Shown here: positions 62,365-64,000 of the stretch, one piece after another | Layout of the letters: every line of letters starts with the position of its first letter | Position numbering within the stretch: position 1 is the stretch's first letter | From: Bacillus sp. 2B10 | GTDB taxonomy: Bacteria > Pseudomonadota > Alphaproteobacteria > Sphingomonadales > Sphingomonadaceae | Direction: 5' to 3' | Assembly: GCA_003946805.1 (NCBI GenBank) | Contig: RPSH01000006.1 | Coordinates: 1-64,000 of the forward strand | Length of the DNA stretch: 64,000 nt | Notes under the pieces: model-generated | The model's input: only the letters and a program-made list of their open reading frames with translations | The model's database searches: none | Told to the model about the DNA's origin: nothing | Translations under genes and position numbers: made by a program

Positions 62365-63357
62365 TTACATCAGGTCTGAATCGCCGCCCTCTTCGCTTCT
62401 GGATCGTAATACGCTCAAGGCCTCGTTTCGGCTCCCTGGCGCAATGTCATCTAGGATCGAAACGAAGTCCATTGTGATCCACCCCTTGATTCGGACGAGT
62501 GCTATCGGAATCGGGCTGGATGGTTCGACTCGCGCATAATATTCGACGATGGAATCGATTGCCCGCGCCACATCGTCGCGCGACGCGATCCTGCCCGGCG
62601 CCGATCCCGCCGATCCTGCGGCGATCGCCGACGCATCCGCCGTGCCGTCGGCGGCGTCCTGCGACGTCGCCGGTTCTACGACGAACGGCCGCATCGCGGC
62701 GACGATCGAATCGATCGTGTCATAGGTCGCGGCGAAATTGGTGCCGGTCTGCCCGACCAGTTCGGCCTGATCCGACAGCACGCGATCGCTGCGCAGGATC
62801 GCGGCGCGTATCTGTTGCAACTGGTCGCGCTCCCGCGCGATGACGTCGACCGGGGTATCGGCCAGCGCCGCGCGAAACTGGCCATAGCCTTCCGCGGAAG
62901 CCCCTTCGGCAGCGAAGCGTTCGAAATCCCCGCCCGAGAAACTACCGAGCCGCGGGTGGTCGATCAGCGGCACGCGCCGCAGCGGCGCCAGGAACTCGCC
63001 GATCCGCACGAGCGATTCACACGCGCCGCGGCGACCCTCGATCCCATATTCCTCCAGCGAGGGATGCGAGCTGTCCCAGAAACGCTCGAGATAACCGGCG
63101 AGCAGGTCGAACGCGTCGCCGACCACGTCGAGCCGACCGGCGCGCGCGCCGGCGCGGGCAAGATAGACCGCCAGCCACAGATCGCGGGTCCGCTCCATCT
63201 GTTCGACGATGGCGCGCACGGTCGCATCCCAGTCGACCTCGTCGGCCGGGCCGGAGAAAGCCTGCTCGATCGTCTCGCGCGACGAATCGTACGACAGGTC
63301 CGGGCCGGCCGGCGCCTCGTCCGACACCGGCTGCAACAGGGTTTCCCGGTCGATCAT
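62365..63357 (-). CDS. tssA: TssA (ImpA N-domain), T6SS cap/assembly protein
   Basis: The protein has about 330 aa. The ImpA N-terminal domain covers the first 120 or so residues: VSDEAPAGPDLSYDSS, then WLAVYLARAGARAGRLDVVGDAFDLLAGYLERFWDSSHP. The C-terminal part is short and ends NEALSVLRSRSEEGGDSDLM, the form found in imp-type clusters. TssA primes and caps the growing sheath. The ATG at 63357 is preferred; a GTG two codons upstream (63363) is also possible and neither has a strong ribosome site. Confidence 0.92.
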   Translation of the reverse strand: MIDRETLLQPVSDEAPAGPDLSYDSSRETIEQAFSGPADEVDWDATVRAIVEQMERTRDLWLAVYLARAGARAGRLDVVGDAFDLLAGYLERFWDSSHPSLEEYGIEGRRGACESLVRIGEFLAPLRRVPLIDHPRLGSFSGGDFERFAAEGASAEGYGQFRAALADTPVDVIARERDQLQQIRAAILRSDRVLSDQAELVGQTGTNFAATYDTIDSIVAAMRPFVVEPATSQDAADGTADASAIAAGSAGSAPGRIASRDDVARAIDSIVEYYARVEPSSPIPIALVRIKGWITMDFVSILDDIAPGSRNEALSVLRSRSEEGGDSDLM

Positions 63358-63380
63358 GGTCACGGCCGCTGCCGGCGCGA

Positions 63381-64000
63381 TCAGGAAATCAGCTCGGCTT
63401 CGACCCGCCGGTTCGCGGGGCTGGAGGCACTTCGTCCCGGCAGCGGTTGCGCCGAGCCGAAGCCCCGCGTCTGCAGCCGGCGCGGCTCGACACCCTGCGC
63501 GATCAGATAGTCGGCGACCCGCTGCGCCCGGCGGACGGACAGCGGCACGTTGATGCCCCGCCCGCCGCGCTCGTCGGTATGCCCCTCGATCAGGAAGCGG
63601 CTGCCGCGCAGTTCAGGCATCAGCAGCGACTGGGCAAAGACCCGTGCCGACGCCTCGCCCGCCGGGGTCAGCCGGTCGGAATTGAGTTCGAACCCGATCA
63701 TCAGGTCGGCACGGCGTCCCGTTTGCGGACCGGCTGATCCCGGATTGGCGGTCGGGGCGGCGGCGGCATAGCCGCGCGTGCCGACGCTGCGGCTGGTCCG
63801 GCCGGCGCGTTCGGCGACCGCGGCGCTGCGCGTCGCGCGGCGCTGGGTACGCGCGACCGGTGCCTGCGTCGCCGGGGCGGCGTCCGATCCCTCGCCCGGG
63901 CGGGCGAGGCGGAAACCGCGGGTATCCGGCGCGTCGCGGGTGATGCGGTCGGTGGTGGAACCGTCGCATTTGCCGGCGAAGGTGCAGAGATATCCCTCGA
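63381..64000 (-). CDS. OmpA-family protein (partial; N-terminus beyond the right edge)
   Basis: The reading frame is open from the stop at 63381 to the window edge, about 205 codons. The visible N-terminal part has two cysteines in a short loop (LCTFAGKCD), then an Ala/Arg/Thr-rich linker. The last 105 residues form an OmpA peptidoglycan-binding domain (IEGHTDERGGRG, SVRRAQRVADYLIAQGV, NRRVEAELIS). It precedes tssA by 17 to 23 bp and is in the same transcript, so it is probably a T6SS-linked outer-membrane anchor. Whether it has a signal peptide cannot be seen. Confidence 0.88.
   Translation of the reverse strand, partial: EGYLCTFAGKCDGSTTDRITRDAPDTRGFRLARPGEGSDAAPATQAPVARTQRRATRSAAVAERAGRTSRSVGTRGYAAAAPTANPGSAGPQTGRRADLMIGFELNSDRLTPAGEASARVFAQSLLMPELRGSRFLIEGHTDERGGRGINVPLSVRRAQRVADYLIAQGVEPRRLQTRGFGSAQPLPGRSASSPANRRVEAELIS

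Noticed and set aside
1..64000. CRISPR arrays, tRNA or rRNA genes
   Set aside because: No direct-repeat array with regular spacers and no tRNA cloverleaf or rRNA signature was seen; the repeats present are isolated palindromes.

Overview
The window is high-G+C bacterial DNA whose gene content suggests an alphaproteobacterium of the Sphingomonas type. The evidence is the imp-like order of the type VI secretion (T6SS) genes, NodT-type efflux outer-membrane lipoproteins, a NagX/GH20 chitin-degradation pair, and small palindromic intergenic repeats of kinds I associate with sphingomonads. That taxonomic call is inference from gene content; no rRNA or tRNA gene was seen.

The left third (1 to about 26.3 kb) is metabolic and efflux DNA. 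The window opens in the last codons of an IS5-like transposase. Then come an M3 dipeptidase, an 87-aa unknown protein and NagX (one minus-strand group), divergent from a GH20 beta-hexosaminidase. A secreted GH5 hydrolase, phosphatidylserine decarboxylase, an S9 peptidase, a phosphoesterase coupled to an SPL-like radical SAM protein, and a glutamine amidotransferase follow. Two drug-efflux systems come next. One is an RND operon read leftward (135-aa unknown protein, adaptor, permease, NodT), with a TetR gene upstream and operator-like palindromes on its promoter. The other is a NodT-EmrA-EmrB operon read rightward and divergent from its own TetR gene; two GTAC-N6-GTAC operators lie between them.

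From 26.4 kb to the right edge is a T6SS locus. The left T6SS operon is tssK-tssL-tssM-tagF-pppA-ppkA, where every gene junction overlaps by one or four bases. The right T6SS group is (ompA)-tssA-tssB-tssC-hcp-tagJ-tssE-tssF-tssG. In the Agrobacterium imp locus these two blocks are adjacent and joined by an FHA gene. Here the slot between tssG and tssK holds about 20 kb of other genes: a muramidase remnant fused to a lipoprotein, clpV, a Tlde1-like L,D-transpeptidase-fold protein with a small membrane protein, a peptidoglycan-binding/amidase-like protein with a lipoprotein, a two-partner secretion pair (tpsB, tpsA), a CHAT-protease lipoprotein, a CPBP membrane protease and a divergent M23 peptidase. 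vgrG, PAAR, tssJ and FHA genes were not found in the window.

The most promising under-described unit is tpsB-tpsA-CHAT-CPBP (37.07-49.10 kb). It is a compact four-gene operon that combines secretion of a 2,126-residue beta-helix protein with a caspase-like lipoprotein and an intramembrane-type protease. Next are the candidate effector/immunity pairs, including one that appears to have been collapsed into a single reading frame by deletion.
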